Source: Rhizobium leguminosarum bv. viciae USDA 2370 | GTDB lineage: Bacteria > Pseudomonadota > Alphaproteobacteria > Rhizobiales > Rhizobiaceae | Direction: 5' to 3' | Length of the DNA stretch: 64,000 bases | NCBI RefSeq assembly: GCF_002008365.1 | Contig: NZ_MRDL01000051.1 | Span: 682,001-746,000 of the forward strand | Shown: piece by piece, positions 17,008-25,773 of the stretch | How positions within the stretch are numbered: the first letter of the stretch is position 1 | Layout: the number at the start of each line of letters is the position of its first letter | Notes under the pieces: generated by a model | What the model saw: only the letters and a program-made list of their open reading frames with translations | Database searches by the model: none | Told to the model about the DNA's origin: nothing | Translations under genes and position numbers: made by a program

Positions 17008-17334
17008 ATGATGAACCGACCCCCCGGCATTTCGAGGGTCAGCAGTTGCCGGCCCGAAGCTGGGGTGGCGAAGGTGATCGCCGACAAGTCCGAGCACCAA
17101 CTCGACCGTGCCCGCCGCCACAAATGGCTGCTCGCGCACATCCGCTCATCGCGCGCCGATTTCACACGCGAATTTGAATCGCGACGCCGGCTGTTGGCAA
17201 CGCTTAAACCGCTGGCGCCCTCCGATCCATTCGTTGCTGATATCGAAGCGGCGTGGCAGCGTCTTTCGGCCGATTACCACAAATTCCGGAACGTGAACCA
17301 CTCTCCTGCGAGGAAGTGGCGCCATGGCAGATGA
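17008..17334 (+). CDS. Hypothetical protein before the RepA-like ATPase
   Basis: Encodes 108 aa, basic and helical in the middle (HQLDRARRHKWLLAHIRSSR). No family recognised. A GGAGA lies ahead of ATG 17008. Its last codons overlap the start of the ATPase gene by 11 bases, so the two are coupled and may act together in replication. Confidence 0.6.
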   Translation: MMNRPPGISRVSSCRPEAGVAKVIADKSEHQLDRARRHKWLLAHIRSSRADFTREFESRRRLLATLKPLAPSDPFVADIEAAWQRLSADYHKFRNVNHSPARKWRHGR

Positions 17335-18562
17335 ATTCTGGCCGGAGTTCCCGGACGATCTTGCGTCTAGCCCCGAGGTCGGGTCGCGAGAGCGGTACCG
17401 GCGGCGAGACGACGGCGGCGACAGCAACGCCAAGTCAAAGCCCGATGATCGAAGCGGAAACCAGCAGCCGCCGCAAGAGGAAGACCAGCCGCTTGAACCG
17501 CTCGAAACCTTCTCGATCGCCGACTTCGCCGGAAAGCCTGTTCCCGAACAGGAATTCCTCGATCGGCGGCAGATGTTCCCTGCCCGTAACGTCACGCTGT
17601 TACAAGGCGACGGTGGCACCGGCAAGTCGCTGCTCGCCATGCAGCTTTGCATGGCTGTCGTAGGCCGCAGCACATGGCTCGGAATCAGCGTCCGCCACGG
17701 CGCGGCGCTCTATGTGTCCGCCGAGGACGACAAGACGCAAAACCATATCCGCGCGGTCGGGATTGCCGCTGCCGAAGACCTCGATCTCGCCGCCATGTCA
17801 GGACTGCGGATCGCCGGCCTCGCGGGAGAGGACGCGACGCTGGCGATCGAGGACCGCAAGGGCCGGCTCTCCGTTACCTCGCTTTTTAAGCGCCTCGAAC
17901 TAACGCTCGCGAACGTCAAACCGCAGATCGTCGTGCTCGACAACCTCGCCGACGTTTTCGGCGGCAACGAGATTTCGCGCTCGCAGGCAAAACAGTTCAT
18001 CGGCATGTTGCGCGGTCTCGCGATCCGCTTCGATTGCTGCATCCTGCTTCTCGGGCATCCCTCACTCACCGGGCTGAATAGCGGTTCGGGGACATCTGGC
18101 TCGACCGGCTGGTCGAATTCCGTTCGGTCACGGCTCTATCTGTACAAACCGACCGACGAGGATGCGGATGAGAAAGGGCGTGTGCTTGAAATCATGAAGG
18201 CGAACTACGCTTCGCGCGGCAATCCGATTAACCTGAAGTGGGACATGGGCCGCTTCATCTGCACCGACAAGCCGGAACGGGCGGGGTCGGACATCGGTAA
18301 GGCGGATCGCGCACAGCGCGTGTTCATGCGGTTGATGCGCGCCGGTCTTGAACATGCGCAGACGTTTTCGCCATCCATCAGCGCCCGCACCTATCCGCCG
18401 ACGCAGTTCGCCGGCAGCAATGAAAGAGAGGGCGTAAACAAGCGCGAATTCGAGCGCGCCATGCACGTTTTGCAGGACAGGGGCGACATCAAAACTGTCG
18501 TTCGTCATCCCGGAACAAGCCGGGAAAAGACCCTACTGGTGATTGCAGATGAGAACGGCTGA
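17324..18562 (+). CDS. RepA-like AAA ATPase (helicase-type)
   Basis: Encodes 412 aa. Walker A GDGGTGKSLLAMQLC is near residue 95 and Walker B QIVVLDNLADVF near 205; LLGHPSLTGLNSGSGTSGS matches the conserved segment after sensor motifs in RepA/AAA_25 proteins. These RecA-fold ATPases act as replicative helicases of plasmids, satellites and phages. The C-terminal 100 residues look like a winged-helix region (NKREFERAMHVLQDRGDIKT). A nested palindrome lies about 110 bases downstream and may be linked to replication. Confidence 0.83.
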   Translation: MADEFWPEFPDDLASSPEVGSRERYRRRDDGGDSNAKSKPDDRSGNQQPPQEEDQPLEPLETFSIADFAGKPVPEQEFLDRRQMFPARNVTLLQGDGGTGKSLLAMQLCMAVVGRSTWLGISVRHGAALYVSAEDDKTQNHIRAVGIAAAEDLDLAAMSGLRIAGLAGEDATLAIEDRKGRLSVTSLFKRLELTLANVKPQIVVLDNLADVFGGNEISRSQAKQFIGMLRGLAIRFDCCILLLGHPSLTGLNSGSGTSGSTGWSNSVRSRLYLYKPTDEDADEKGRVLEIMKANYASRGNPINLKWDMGRFICTDKPERAGSDIGKADRAQRVFMRLMRAGLEHAQTFSPSISARTYPPTQFAGSNEREGVNKREFERAMHVLQDRGDIKTVVRHPGTSREKTLLVIADENG

Positions 18563-18673
18563 TTTTCTACCTCAGGTAAGCCGCGCACACTGCTATGTCG
18601 CTGTGTGCTGCACCCCCACCTATCCGTTTGTTTTTATTGCGCAATCGCCGTGTGGTGCACACCCACCCTATTA

Positions 18674-18716
18674 CTACGTAATACCCCCGCCTCGCGGGCG
18701 GGGTTCATTTACGTAG
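18674..18716. other. Nested perfect palindrome
   Basis: Outer arms CTACGTAA (18674-18681) and TTACGTAG (18709-18716) enclose inner arms CCCCGCC (18685-18691) and GGCGGGG (18697-18703) with a 5-base loop. There is no T tract, so a simple terminator is not the best reading. Just upstream, TGTGCTGCACCCCCACCTAT and GTGGTGCACACCCACCCTAT form an imperfect direct repeat. An origin or a processing signal for the island is possible. Confidence 0.55.
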
Positions 18717-18763
18717 GAGACGGCAATGCCGGAGCCGCGATCCGGCGAAAGAGGAGAATGAAA

Positions 18764-19024
18764 ATGACACCAGCTGAAGCCTTACAGATCGTTTCGACCC
18801 GCCTCGGTAAACCGATGGTCGATCGTACCGACGCTCTCGTCACCAAAATCCAGCAGCTTCAAATGAGGAGCCCGCACAGTAGCGTGATAGCCATGCTGCC
18901 CAACTTGTTGGAGGCGTTCGACGACTTAACGCTGGCGGAGTTTGCCGGGGCGGCGCGCGCTTACGGGAGGCGAATGCTCAACGAAGCCGATGCGATGGAC
19001 GAAATCGTCCGCAGACTGAATTAG
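18764..19024 (+). CDS. Hypothetical island protein, 86 aa
   Basis: ATG 18764 is chosen because GAGGAG at 18751-18756 is seven bases upstream. The product begins MTPAEALQIVSTRLGKPM and looks helical throughout. No family recognised. It lies between the RepA-like ATPase and the HTH gene and is probably part of the same transcript. Confidence 0.55.
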   Translation: MTPAEALQIVSTRLGKPMVDRTDALVTKIQQLQMRSPHSSVIAMLPNLLEAFDDLTLAEFAGAARAYGRRMLNEADAMDEIVRRLN

Positions 19025-19093
19025 TCAAAGTGAAGAGTTGGCCGCCCCGGTCTTTAAGGGTCTGGGCGGCAATCCCCCAAGGAGGAGGCGATC

Positions 19094-19417
19094 ATGACGG
19101 GCGACGATGCGCTTGCCTTAATCGACAGTGCTATCGCGGCCTTGCGGCGCTTGCGAGAGCGGGTGGCGGAAGCGGCGGAACCGGCGCCGGCCCCGGCAAG
19201 CGATCTCGATGACATCCGCCAGGCCGCAGCCGACATGGGTATTTCAGTGTTCTCAGGCACAGTCTCCGAACCTGACGCGGCGAGACTTCTCGGTCGATCT
19301 TACTTAACGTTGCGAAACCGTCGCTTGACCGATCAGCCTATCCCGTTCGAGCGCGTTGGTCGCAGCGTCCGATACAGGCTCGAAGTGCTCGCCAAGCATC
19401 GTGGAACCGGTACGTAA
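19094..19417 (+). CDS. Helix-turn-helix protein ahead of the capsid gene
   Basis: Encodes 107 aa with an excellent AAGGAGGAGG site upstream. The N-terminal half is an Ala/Pro-rich helix; the C-terminal half (VSEPDAARLLGRSYLTLRNR, then RSVRYRLEVLAKH) is the excisionase-type winged HTH that recognises DNA. It precedes the capsid gene by 90 bases and could regulate the structural module. Confidence 0.68.
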   Translation: MTGDDALALIDSAIAALRRLRERVAEAAEPAPAPASDLDDIRQAAADMGISVFSGTVSEPDAARLLGRSYLTLRNRRLTDQPIPFERVGRSVRYRLEVLAKHRGTGT

Positions 19418-19506
19418 CGAACCGGAAAATCGGTACGAATCGAACTTTCGCGACCACGTCAAAGCGCCGATCCTTGAGCAAATCATTCGAATGCAGGATC
19501 GCCACC

Positions 19507-20532
19507 ATGGTTTCCGTTGAAATTCTTCCAAAGGGCATGACCTTCACCCGCATGGCGCTCGCCAAGGCGCTCGGTGACGGTGACGATTTCAATGCGGCTG
19601 GGATAGCGGAGGCGCGATGGGGCGCTTCGAGCGCACCGGCACGAATCCTTCGAGCGGTCGGCGCCGGCACCTATGCAGATATGGGCGGTGAGTTTAGAGC
19701 TGCCGTAACCGAATTTTTCTCCGTCGTCGGGCAACTGTCAGTTCTCGGGCGCCTAGCCGGGATTCGCCGCGTTCCGCTGCGGACGCGCATGCTGACCGCC
19801 ACCTCGGGGGTATCCAGCTACTGGGTTGAAGAGGGCAGACCGAAGCCGGTGAGCAAGATGGCGTTCACGTCCGACTCGCTCGCCTCGCTCAAGGTCGCCA
19901 GTCTTGCTGTCATCACGGAAGAGCTTGCAACGTCCTCTGATCCGGCGGCCGAAATCGTCATCCGCCGGGACATGATGCGCTCCATGGCCGAAGCTATCGA
20001 CGCGGCACTGCTCGACCCGGCAAATGCCGGTTCTGCCGCGTCGCCTGCATCGATCACAAACGGCGTTACGCCGATTTCCGCTGGCACCGACCCCGCCGCC
20101 GATCTCCGACTTCTGATTGAGAACTTCGCGGGCGATCTGGAGTCTGCAATCTTCATCATGATGCCGAGCGTGGCGGTTTCACTCGCTTCCGCCGACCGGC
20201 CGGGCATTGGCCTTCGTGGCGGCGAACTGCTCGGTGCCCCTGCTGTCACCTCTCGTTCGGCACCTGCTGGCGCTATCATCCTTGCGGACGTGTCGGCCCT
20301 CGCTCTTGGTGAAGGAGCGAGCGAGATTCGCACGAGCCGTGCGGCCACGATTGAAATGCTCGACGCCGATCTTGTCCAAGACGCCACAACCGGCACCGGC
20401 ACATCGACGGTCAGCCTCTGGCAGTGCAACGCGCTCGGTATCCTTTCCGAGCGGGAAATGAACTGGGAGGTTCAGCGAGCTGGTGCGGTCTCGATGATCG
20501 CTGGCGCCGACTACGCGCCGGTCGTCAGCTAA
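19507..20532 (+). CDS. HK97-type phage major capsid protein
   Basis: Encodes 341 aa. The pattern TRMLTATSGVSSYWVEEGRP followed by KPVSKMAFTSDSLASLKVA is the classic N-arm/E-loop region of HK97-fold capsids, and the end NWEVQRAGAVSMIAGADY is the usual C-terminal strand. The N-terminal scaffold (delta) region of typical prophage capsids is missing or very short. No protease, portal or terminase gene is nearby. In satellites that make their own small capsids the capsid gene may be kept while other parts come from a helper; that is inference. Confidence 0.88.
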   Translation: MVSVEILPKGMTFTRMALAKALGDGDDFNAAGIAEARWGASSAPARILRAVGAGTYADMGGEFRAAVTEFFSVVGQLSVLGRLAGIRRVPLRTRMLTATSGVSSYWVEEGRPKPVSKMAFTSDSLASLKVASLAVITEELATSSDPAAEIVIRRDMMRSMAEAIDAALLDPANAGSAASPASITNGVTPISAGTDPAADLRLLIENFAGDLESAIFIMMPSVAVSLASADRPGIGLRGGELLGAPAVTSRSAPAGAIILADVSALALGEGASEIRTSRAATIEMLDADLVQDATTGTGTSTVSLWQCNALGILSEREMNWEVQRAGAVSMIAGADYAPVVS

Positions 20533-20541
20533 TCGGAGGTC

Positions 20542-20745
20542 ATGCAGATGGGCACGTTCAACGGACAAGAATTCGGCAAGGAAGTCGTCGCTATCGTGAC
20601 GGATTATCTCGAACGGACCTTGGCACCCATGGCGGCTCGGATCGAGCAGTTGGAAAGCCGCCTGCTTCTTGTCGAAGGTCAGGTCGGTGCGACCAAGGCC
20701 AAGCCGACTATCCGCATCGCGGCGGGCTCGGGACCGGCAACATGA
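20542..20745 (+). CDS. Small coiled-coil protein after the capsid gene
   Basis: Encodes 67 aa, preceded by CGGAGGTC. A leucine-rich helix (LAPMAARIEQLESRLLLVEG) suggests oligomerisation. No family recognised. It lies nine bases after the capsid stop and overlaps the next gene by four bases, so the three are probably one transcript. Confidence 0.6.
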   Translation: MQMGTFNGQEFGKEVVAIVTDYLERTLAPMAARIEQLESRLLLVEGQVGATKAKPTIRIAAGSGPAT

Positions 20746-20951
20746 TGACGGTCTATGACGTCCAGCAGATCGATCCTGAGCTTGTCGAGGGCGGCAGAAG
20801 CGTTTGCTTTTACGCTTGGTCGGCCGACGACGATCTTACGCTTGTCTGGTCGATCACGTTGCCGATGATGGTCCAGGAGGACGCCTTCGAGGACTTGTTG
20901 GTGGAATGGCGCCGACTAGGATGGTTGCTGCTCAAGCGGCAGAGTGATTGA
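20742..20951 (+). CDS. Hypothetical island protein, 69 aa
   Basis: Starts at ATG 20742, overlapping the previous stop. Acidic and tryptophan-rich (SVCFYAWSADDDLTLVWSIT). No family recognised. Position suggests a role with the capsid module. Confidence 0.5.
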   Translation: MMTVYDVQQIDPELVEGGRSVCFYAWSADDDLTLVWSITLPMMVQEDAFEDLLVEWRRLGWLLLKRQSD

Positions 20952-20968
20952 GCGCGGAGCCGGCAAAT

Positions 20969-20984
20969 GTCGCACATGTGCGAC
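20969..20984. promoter_or_regulatory. 16-bp perfect palindrome
   Basis: GTCGCACATGTGCGAC lies 17 bases after the 69-aa gene and upstream of the HTH gene at 21140. It could be a repressor site. A run of nine G follows at 21012-21020. Confidence 0.4.
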
Positions 20985-21139
20985 GTCTCGCAGCCGTCAG
21001 TGAAGATCACCGGGGGGGGGTGGGGCCAACGCCAAAATAGCCGCCGTCAGAAGGCCCGCGCGCATTCCCACGGCCGGATTTTTTTCTCGCGCCAGAAAAA
21101 CATCGCCCAAGGATAAGAGACTTTTTCCCGTGTGTGGAT

Positions 21140-21451
21140 ATGAAAAACTCCAGACCTACCCTTGGCCGACCTAGGCACAACCGTACGCCTGTGAATTGCC
21201 GTGTCGTCCGTGTTCTTGCCGAACACGGTATCCCGCAATTCCAAATCGCCCGTGTCCTCGATATCGACGAAAAAACACTGCGATTGCACTACCGGCGAGA
21301 GCTTGATGTCGGCGCCGCTCGCCTTGAGGCGGCCCTCGCGTTGCGTCTCTATGCGATTGCCGGCGGCAAGGGCGCGATCGCTCTCCGGGCTGCGATCTTC
21401 ATACTGAAGGCGCGTTTCGGATGGTCGCCGTATTTGCCGCCGCCTCGCTGA
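21140..21451 (+). CDS. Small phage-type HTH protein
   Basis: Encodes 103 aa from ATG 21140. The segment VRVLAEHGIPQFQIARVLDI then DEKTLRLHYRRELDVG is a homeodomain-like helix-turn-helix. The following ALRAAIFILKARFGW is the tail found in small HTH proteins often encoded beside phage terminases in Rhizobiales. It could be a DNA-recognition (small terminase-like) or regulatory protein; the sequence does not decide. Confidence 0.65.
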   Translation: MKNSRPTLGRPRHNRTPVNCRVVRVLAEHGIPQFQIARVLDIDEKTLRLHYRRELDVGAARLEAALALRLYAIAGGKGAIALRAAIFILKARFGWSPYLPPPR

Positions 21452-21578
21452 CTTAAAGTGCGCCCAGCGACATCCCCTTATTGCTCGTCTTGCCCTTGGC
21501 CGTTGATCCGGCCGGGTCTGAGCAGAAATTGACGGCCCACCCTTGGTTGTGAGAGGTTCGCAGCAATGGAGGCTTGCA

Positions 21579-22361
21579 ATGGCTGCTTATGATGAAGCGT
21601 ACGAACGCTCCCGCAATGCACTGGACAATGCGCTTCTGGTCATGGGTCGCACAGTGCCGAGGCCATCTATCGTTCGAACGGCAATGGGAGAGGCGTATCG
21701 CTACAAGGAGCAGTCTCCACAGCAAGCGCTGGTCCTCAAGTGTGTACGGATGCTTAGTGCCCTTAAGGCGCTAAGAGCACTCCTGGCGCGGGGGTTAGTA
21801 TTGGACGCCGGATCAATGATGAGGATATCCGACGAGGTCGGCTCCGACATCATGTTCATTGCAGGTCCGATATTGTTTAATCATCCACCGGAGGCTCGTC
21901 ACACGCAGTTCCTTCAGGAGCTATTCCAGGAGGAGCTCGGGCCAAGAAATCCCTTACCGTCACGGATTAAGAGGGACCGCGTTAGCCGCAGACACATGAG
22001 GGCATACATCGCCAGAACATTTTCGGCAGCTGACGGCGATACCAGCACGGTGGTGGCTGTAACTGAGCTTATCGACGGGGTGTTCTCCGGCTTCATCCAC
22101 GGGGCAGGCGCTCATATAATGGATTCGTTCGATGGCGTAGACTTCCACACAGAATTGAGCCAGAGCAGCCATCCCCTCGCTGACATGAAGGACCAATTCA
22201 GCCACTATATCCAGAGGACCATTATGGGCTTCTGCTTCAGCGCGAAGGCGATGGGGCGAGAAGACGTGTTTCAAGCCTTATATACGCTCAACAGCGAGCT
22301 ATTCGACGAGTATGGCGAGCTTATACGCCAAACGGCTGCCCAAAGCCCCCTTCGCTCTTGA
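21579..22361 (+). CDS. All-helical protein of unknown function (island cargo)
   Basis: Encodes 260 aa from ATG 21579 with TGGAGG ahead. The sequence is helical with no export signal or membrane span. A central stretch (ALLARGLVLDAGSMMRISDE) resembles the helical core seen in DUF5677-like hypothetical proteins, but that match is tentative. Base use is less GC-rich than the host. It lies just before the HEPN-like gene, in the place where satellites and prophages carry accessory genes. Confidence 0.55.
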   Translation: MAAYDEAYERSRNALDNALLVMGRTVPRPSIVRTAMGEAYRYKEQSPQQALVLKCVRMLSALKALRALLARGLVLDAGSMMRISDEVGSDIMFIAGPILFNHPPEARHTQFLQELFQEELGPRNPLPSRIKRDRVSRRHMRAYIARTFSAADGDTSTVVAVTELIDGVFSGFIHGAGAHIMDSFDGVDFHTELSQSSHPLADMKDQFSHYIQRTIMGFCFSAKAMGREDVFQALYTLNSELFDEYGELIRQTAAQSPLRS

Positions 22362-22539
22362 TCCCTTCCGCCGCTTATCCATGACGTTGGGTTTATGGCC
22401 GCGCTTTGCCGCCTGTGGGGACGGCCAGTGCGAGGTCGGGCTTTGGCCGGGGAAAAGATAGCAGGAGGGAAAACAGCTTTTGTAAATGGCCTTAAGAAAA
22501 GAATACGTTCGCCTGAAGAATCTAGCGAGGTGAGTCGTA

Positions 22540-23991
22540 GTGGACGAGGCGGCAGTCGAGCGTGTGAGATCGCTATACCGGGCTTTTGAAGCCGCCTTCG
22601 ACGAACTGCATGCGGCCGTCCTGGAGAAGATTGAAAACCCAGACCAATATTTCAGCCCGCATCACGACTATCCAATCTTGTCTCCCGTGGATAGCGGATT
22701 CCCAATTTTCCATGAGCATGGCTTCTATTCGGATAATGCGCCGAGAAACTACGTCGGAGTGTTTCGGCCGTTGTCAATCCTCGGCGCACTTACGCACCGC
22801 CATCCCAAGAAGGAATTCCCCGAAGGCGCAAAGCTCATCTCGCTGCTCAAAGGAAGTGAGTTTGGTAAGCGGCTCCAGCTAGACGAGCCGTTCTCGGGGC
22901 ATGATGTCGATCGGATGGTCGCTACAGCGGTCGAGCGGTACCTGCACGTCTATGGCACGGGTCCACTCAATCCTGATAATCGCCGAAAAGTGCTTCGCCC
23001 TATCTTCATGGGCGTAATCCGCGACGATTACCCCGTGACCGTGATGGTGCCGATCGCGCTAACCCACTTCGCGGCAGACCGGTTTCCGCTCAGCGGAAAC
23101 GCCTATGTCGCCCGCATCCCCCGTGGCCTGCAGTTGGCTCGTTCTCGCATCGACCGTCGTGGCTCCGGAGCGGTGGCTGGCGTCGTCAGCGCGGCGACCC
23201 ATGCATACGTTTCGACTGACTGGAGCCTGCCGGCGTCAACCATTCGAGGAGTGCGAGATGGACTCAATGATCCATCCCAAAACGTCCTAGAAGAAATCGA
23301 CGTTTTTTTCGCGGCCCTTCGCGCCGCAACCGGTGCAATTACGGGTTACGCTCAGGTCTGCATGGTGCCGAGGCGGTGGTCCGTCGGTTACTTCGTAGAT
23401 CTTCCGCCGGTCTTTGGCGCGACCTACCGCCGCTATCCAAATAGCTTCGACAATTATGGCTGGGCTGGCGTCGGTCAGAGTGTGGTTACAGCACGGGAAT
23501 TGGAAGACGTTAGGAGGCTCTACAACCTCATCCTTGGACGGCGGGAAGAGAGGGTCGCGATAGCTCTCAAGCGACTGAACAGTTGCATGACGCGAGACGA
23601 CGCCGTGGACGCGATTCTTGACGCGACGATAGGCCTTGAAGTGCTCCTCGGTGACCAGGAGAATCAAGCGCTCTCTTACAAGCTCCGCTTACGTGCGGGA
23701 GCGCTAGCAAGACACAGTGGAACGCGAAAACCATCAGACGTCGTTGCGAGCGTAAAAAAAATCTATGAAGTCCGGTCAGCGATAGTCCACGGGCTGAAAA
23801 CCAAGAAACCGAAAAAACGCCTCCTGGAACCCCAGGCGGAACCATATGTTGCTGAGCGTGCGATGGCGGCGGACATGTTGCGATTCGTCATCGACATCTT
23901 GCTTGAGCATCCAGTCTACTTGGATCCGCTAAAGATTGACGCGGACCTGCTAATCGAGCCAGCATTGCCCGAGGGGCAGGGGCTGCGCTAA
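22540..23991 (+). CDS. Large protein with HEPN/ApeA-like C-terminus (possible defence cargo)
   Basis: Encodes 483 aa from GTG 22540, with GAGGTGA six bases upstream. The N-terminal 330 residues are not recognised. From about residue 360 the sequence reads LDATIGLEVLLGDQENQALS, then YKLRLRAGALA and VRSAIVHGLK. RSAIVH fits the R-x4-H motif of HEPN ribonucleases, and this layout is like the ApeA-type HEPN domain at the C-terminus of anti-phage proteins. Defence function is inferred from the motif and from its place in a phage satellite. A non-nuclease HEPN protein is the alternative. Confidence 0.6.
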   Translation: MDEAAVERVRSLYRAFEAAFDELHAAVLEKIENPDQYFSPHHDYPILSPVDSGFPIFHEHGFYSDNAPRNYVGVFRPLSILGALTHRHPKKEFPEGAKLISLLKGSEFGKRLQLDEPFSGHDVDRMVATAVERYLHVYGTGPLNPDNRRKVLRPIFMGVIRDDYPVTVMVPIALTHFAADRFPLSGNAYVARIPRGLQLARSRIDRRGSGAVAGVVSAATHAYVSTDWSLPASTIRGVRDGLNDPSQNVLEEIDVFFAALRAATGAITGYAQVCMVPRRWSVGYFVDLPPVFGATYRRYPNSFDNYGWAGVGQSVVTARELEDVRRLYNLILGRREERVAIALKRLNSCMTRDDAVDAILDATIGLEVLLGDQENQALSYKLRLRAGALARHSGTRKPSDVVASVKKIYEVRSAIVHGLKTKKPKKRLLEPQAEPYVAERAMAADMLRFVIDILLEHPVYLDPLKIDADLLIEPALPEGQGLR

Positions 23992-24039
23992 GGTCGAGCC
24001 GCGGCGCGGCCGGCATTCCTCTAGCGGCAAAGCGGGACA

Positions 24040-24567
24040 TCAACGCCGGGTGGACAGGTTCCAGAATTCACAGAGCAGATCGAGGTATTCGCGGAGGTCG
24101 CGGGCGGCTTTCAGCTTGGCCCGCTTGCTGGCACCTGGGCCGACGATTTCACCGAGGGAATAGCCCTCGCCACATATCCGGGATACCAACCAGTAGCCCT
24201 TCTCGCAAAGCAGAGGTCGGATGCGCCGAAGCTCCTCGGCCGCGTGCATCTGGCGGTGACCGATCGGGTCCGCCTGACCGCCGCCGTCTACCGGCTCGCG
24301 GCCGTAATCGATCCCCCGCGTGCTCCGGCACACGGCTTCCCATAAGGCGCGGAACCTCGTCGCGGCTGCGAGCTGAGCGGCGTCGATCCGGCCGCGTGAG
24401 GCCAGCATCGTGATAGCGCTTTCCTTGAGGTTGACGATCGCCGGAACCGTTCGCGGGTTACTCGCCTCACCGTCATGCGCCGGGGAGTAGTACGGATTCG
24501 TGATCGTCACCGCCCGCAGGGAGCGATGCGGATCGGAGGACGGCGTTCTTTTCGAGGAGACGGGCAT
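24040..24567 (-). CDS. Phage-type hypothetical protein near attR
   Basis: Encodes 175 aa from ATG 24567; an upstream GTG at 24603 is possible. The middle and C-terminal part (DPIGHRQMHAAEELRRIRPL, then WLVSRICGEGYSLGEIVG and ARDLREYLDLLCEFW) resembles the DUF6456-like C-terminal region of Rhizobiales phage-associated proteins. A regulator is likely but not shown. It points back towards the HEPN gene. Confidence 0.5.
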   Translation of the reverse strand: MPVSSKRTPSSDPHRSLRAVTITNPYYSPAHDGEASNPRTVPAIVNLKESAITMLASRGRIDAAQLAAATRFRALWEAVCRSTRGIDYGREPVDGGGQADPIGHRQMHAAEELRRIRPLLCEKGYWLVSRICGEGYSLGEIVGPGASKRAKLKAARDLREYLDLLCEFWNLSTRR

Positions 24568-24619
24568 GTCGCCGAGAATGACATAGCTGGGCCGAACCGT
24601 CACCCTGCTGCGTTCGGAT

Positions 24620-24707
<88 letters not shown>

Positions 24708-24718
24708 GCATTGCGATT

Positions 24719-24760
24719 CTGCGCCAGATTGCAAAACTGGCGCAGATTGGGCGCAGATTT
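24719..24760 (+). repeat. Right-end repeats, likely integrase arm sites
   Basis: CTGCGCCAG (24719-24727) and CTGGCGCAG (24737-24745) are an inverted pair. GGCGCAGATT at 24739-24748 and GGCGCAGATTT at 24750-24760 are direct copies of the unit found beside the left core. Confidence 0.55.
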
Positions 24761-24808
24761 TTTCTGAATGCCCTTGAAAACAAACGATAAAACCGAAATT
24801 TTATCTAA

Positions 24809-24817
24809 TTTTCAAGA
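24809..24817. other. Right attachment core (attR)
   Basis: TTTTCAAGA, identical to the core at 14428-14436. Island sequence lies to its left and the host tRNA-Ser 5' half to its right. Confidence 0.75.
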
Positions 24818-24848
24818 CCGGTTCCTTAAACCACTCGGACACTCTTCC
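24809..24848 (-). pseudogene. Host tRNA-Ser(UGA), detached 5' half
   Basis: On the minus strand it reads GGAAGAG (acceptor), TG, D arm TCC...GGA, and anticodon stem CCGGT followed by loop CTTGAAA, then changes into unrelated AT-rich sequence. It completes the 3' half at 14378-14436: acceptor GGAAGAG with CTCTTCC and anticodon stem CCGGT with ACCGG. Confidence 0.88.
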
Positions 24849-24925
24849 ATCTGCTTGAAAAGGTGGTGAAATCGACATTCTGTTGATTTCTGCGAACCGG
24901 CTATTGCGACCGATTTGCTACCCAA

Positions 24926-25508
24926 TCACTCGATGGCTGGCTTTTTAGCAGCTTTGATAGCAGCGTCAACTTGCTCTGCAGCATTTGCCAGCACTCCCGG
25001 CCTCACTTGCGAATATAGGTCGAGCGTGGCTCGGCACCAAGCTGGGTCGAAGAGGGAGCCAACCCACGTCTGCCGCACTGTGGAGGCGCGCTTTGACCTC
25101 AACCAGACGGCGAGAAGACGCTCCGTTGCTGACTAAGAGCTCCTGCTTAGTTGCCTGCTCTCGTATTGAAATCATTGACGGCCTGGCTGTGATCAGAACT
25201 GAGCCTTTCAACTTCATTCTTGGCCTTGCTCGCAACGTCTTGTGCCTCAGTGGCCTTGCTCCTAGCTTCCTCCGCAGCTTGCTCCGCCTCATCGTCAGCT
25301 TCATTGATTTCTCGTAGCTTGCAGTCAACGAAGCTCTCAATCTCCGATTTGAAGTTCTCGACATTGCGTTGGCAATTGTCGAAGTCGTATTGGTCATCAA
25401 ATCTGCCGGACCCGTTCACGCATGATGGTGCGGTCGGCTCAATATGCCCAAGCTCGGTCTGCAACTGACACGCCGATCAGCATGGCCAATGCTACAATCT
25501 CAAACTTC
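24926..25508 (-). pseudogene. Decayed exported coiled-coil protein gene
   Basis: Three consecutive pieces in different frames. From ATG 25508 a signal peptide (MKFEIVALAMLIGVSVAD, then RAWAY) meets TGA; one base too many in TATTGAG shifts the frame. The next frame gives EPTAPSCVNGSGRFDD and a long acidic coiled coil (DEAEQAAEEARSKATEAQDV) ending RAGN-stop near 25147. A third frame gives LYSQVRPGVLANAAEQVDAA and IKAAKKPAIE, ending at TGA 24926-24928. At least two lesions are needed, so the gene is probably broken. Confidence 0.45.
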
Positions 25509-25773
25509 ATGATCCCCCATCGTTAACGCCGCCGTTGTAGCACCGGATCTGAAATAAAGCGCTGAGGCTGCAAAAGGTACCGGACGCATCCAATCCCCGC
25601 TCATTAAGTCGGTGTCTTCTGCATCTTGAATGGAGATCTAGGACTGGCAGGAAAGCTTTTTGTCGATAACCACCCGATCGCGCATACAATCAATTCGTCA
25701 TTTGCCCCGCAATTCTGGATTGACTGGAATTCGTACTTCAGCAACTCTTCCTTTTATAACTGCTGGGGGAATC

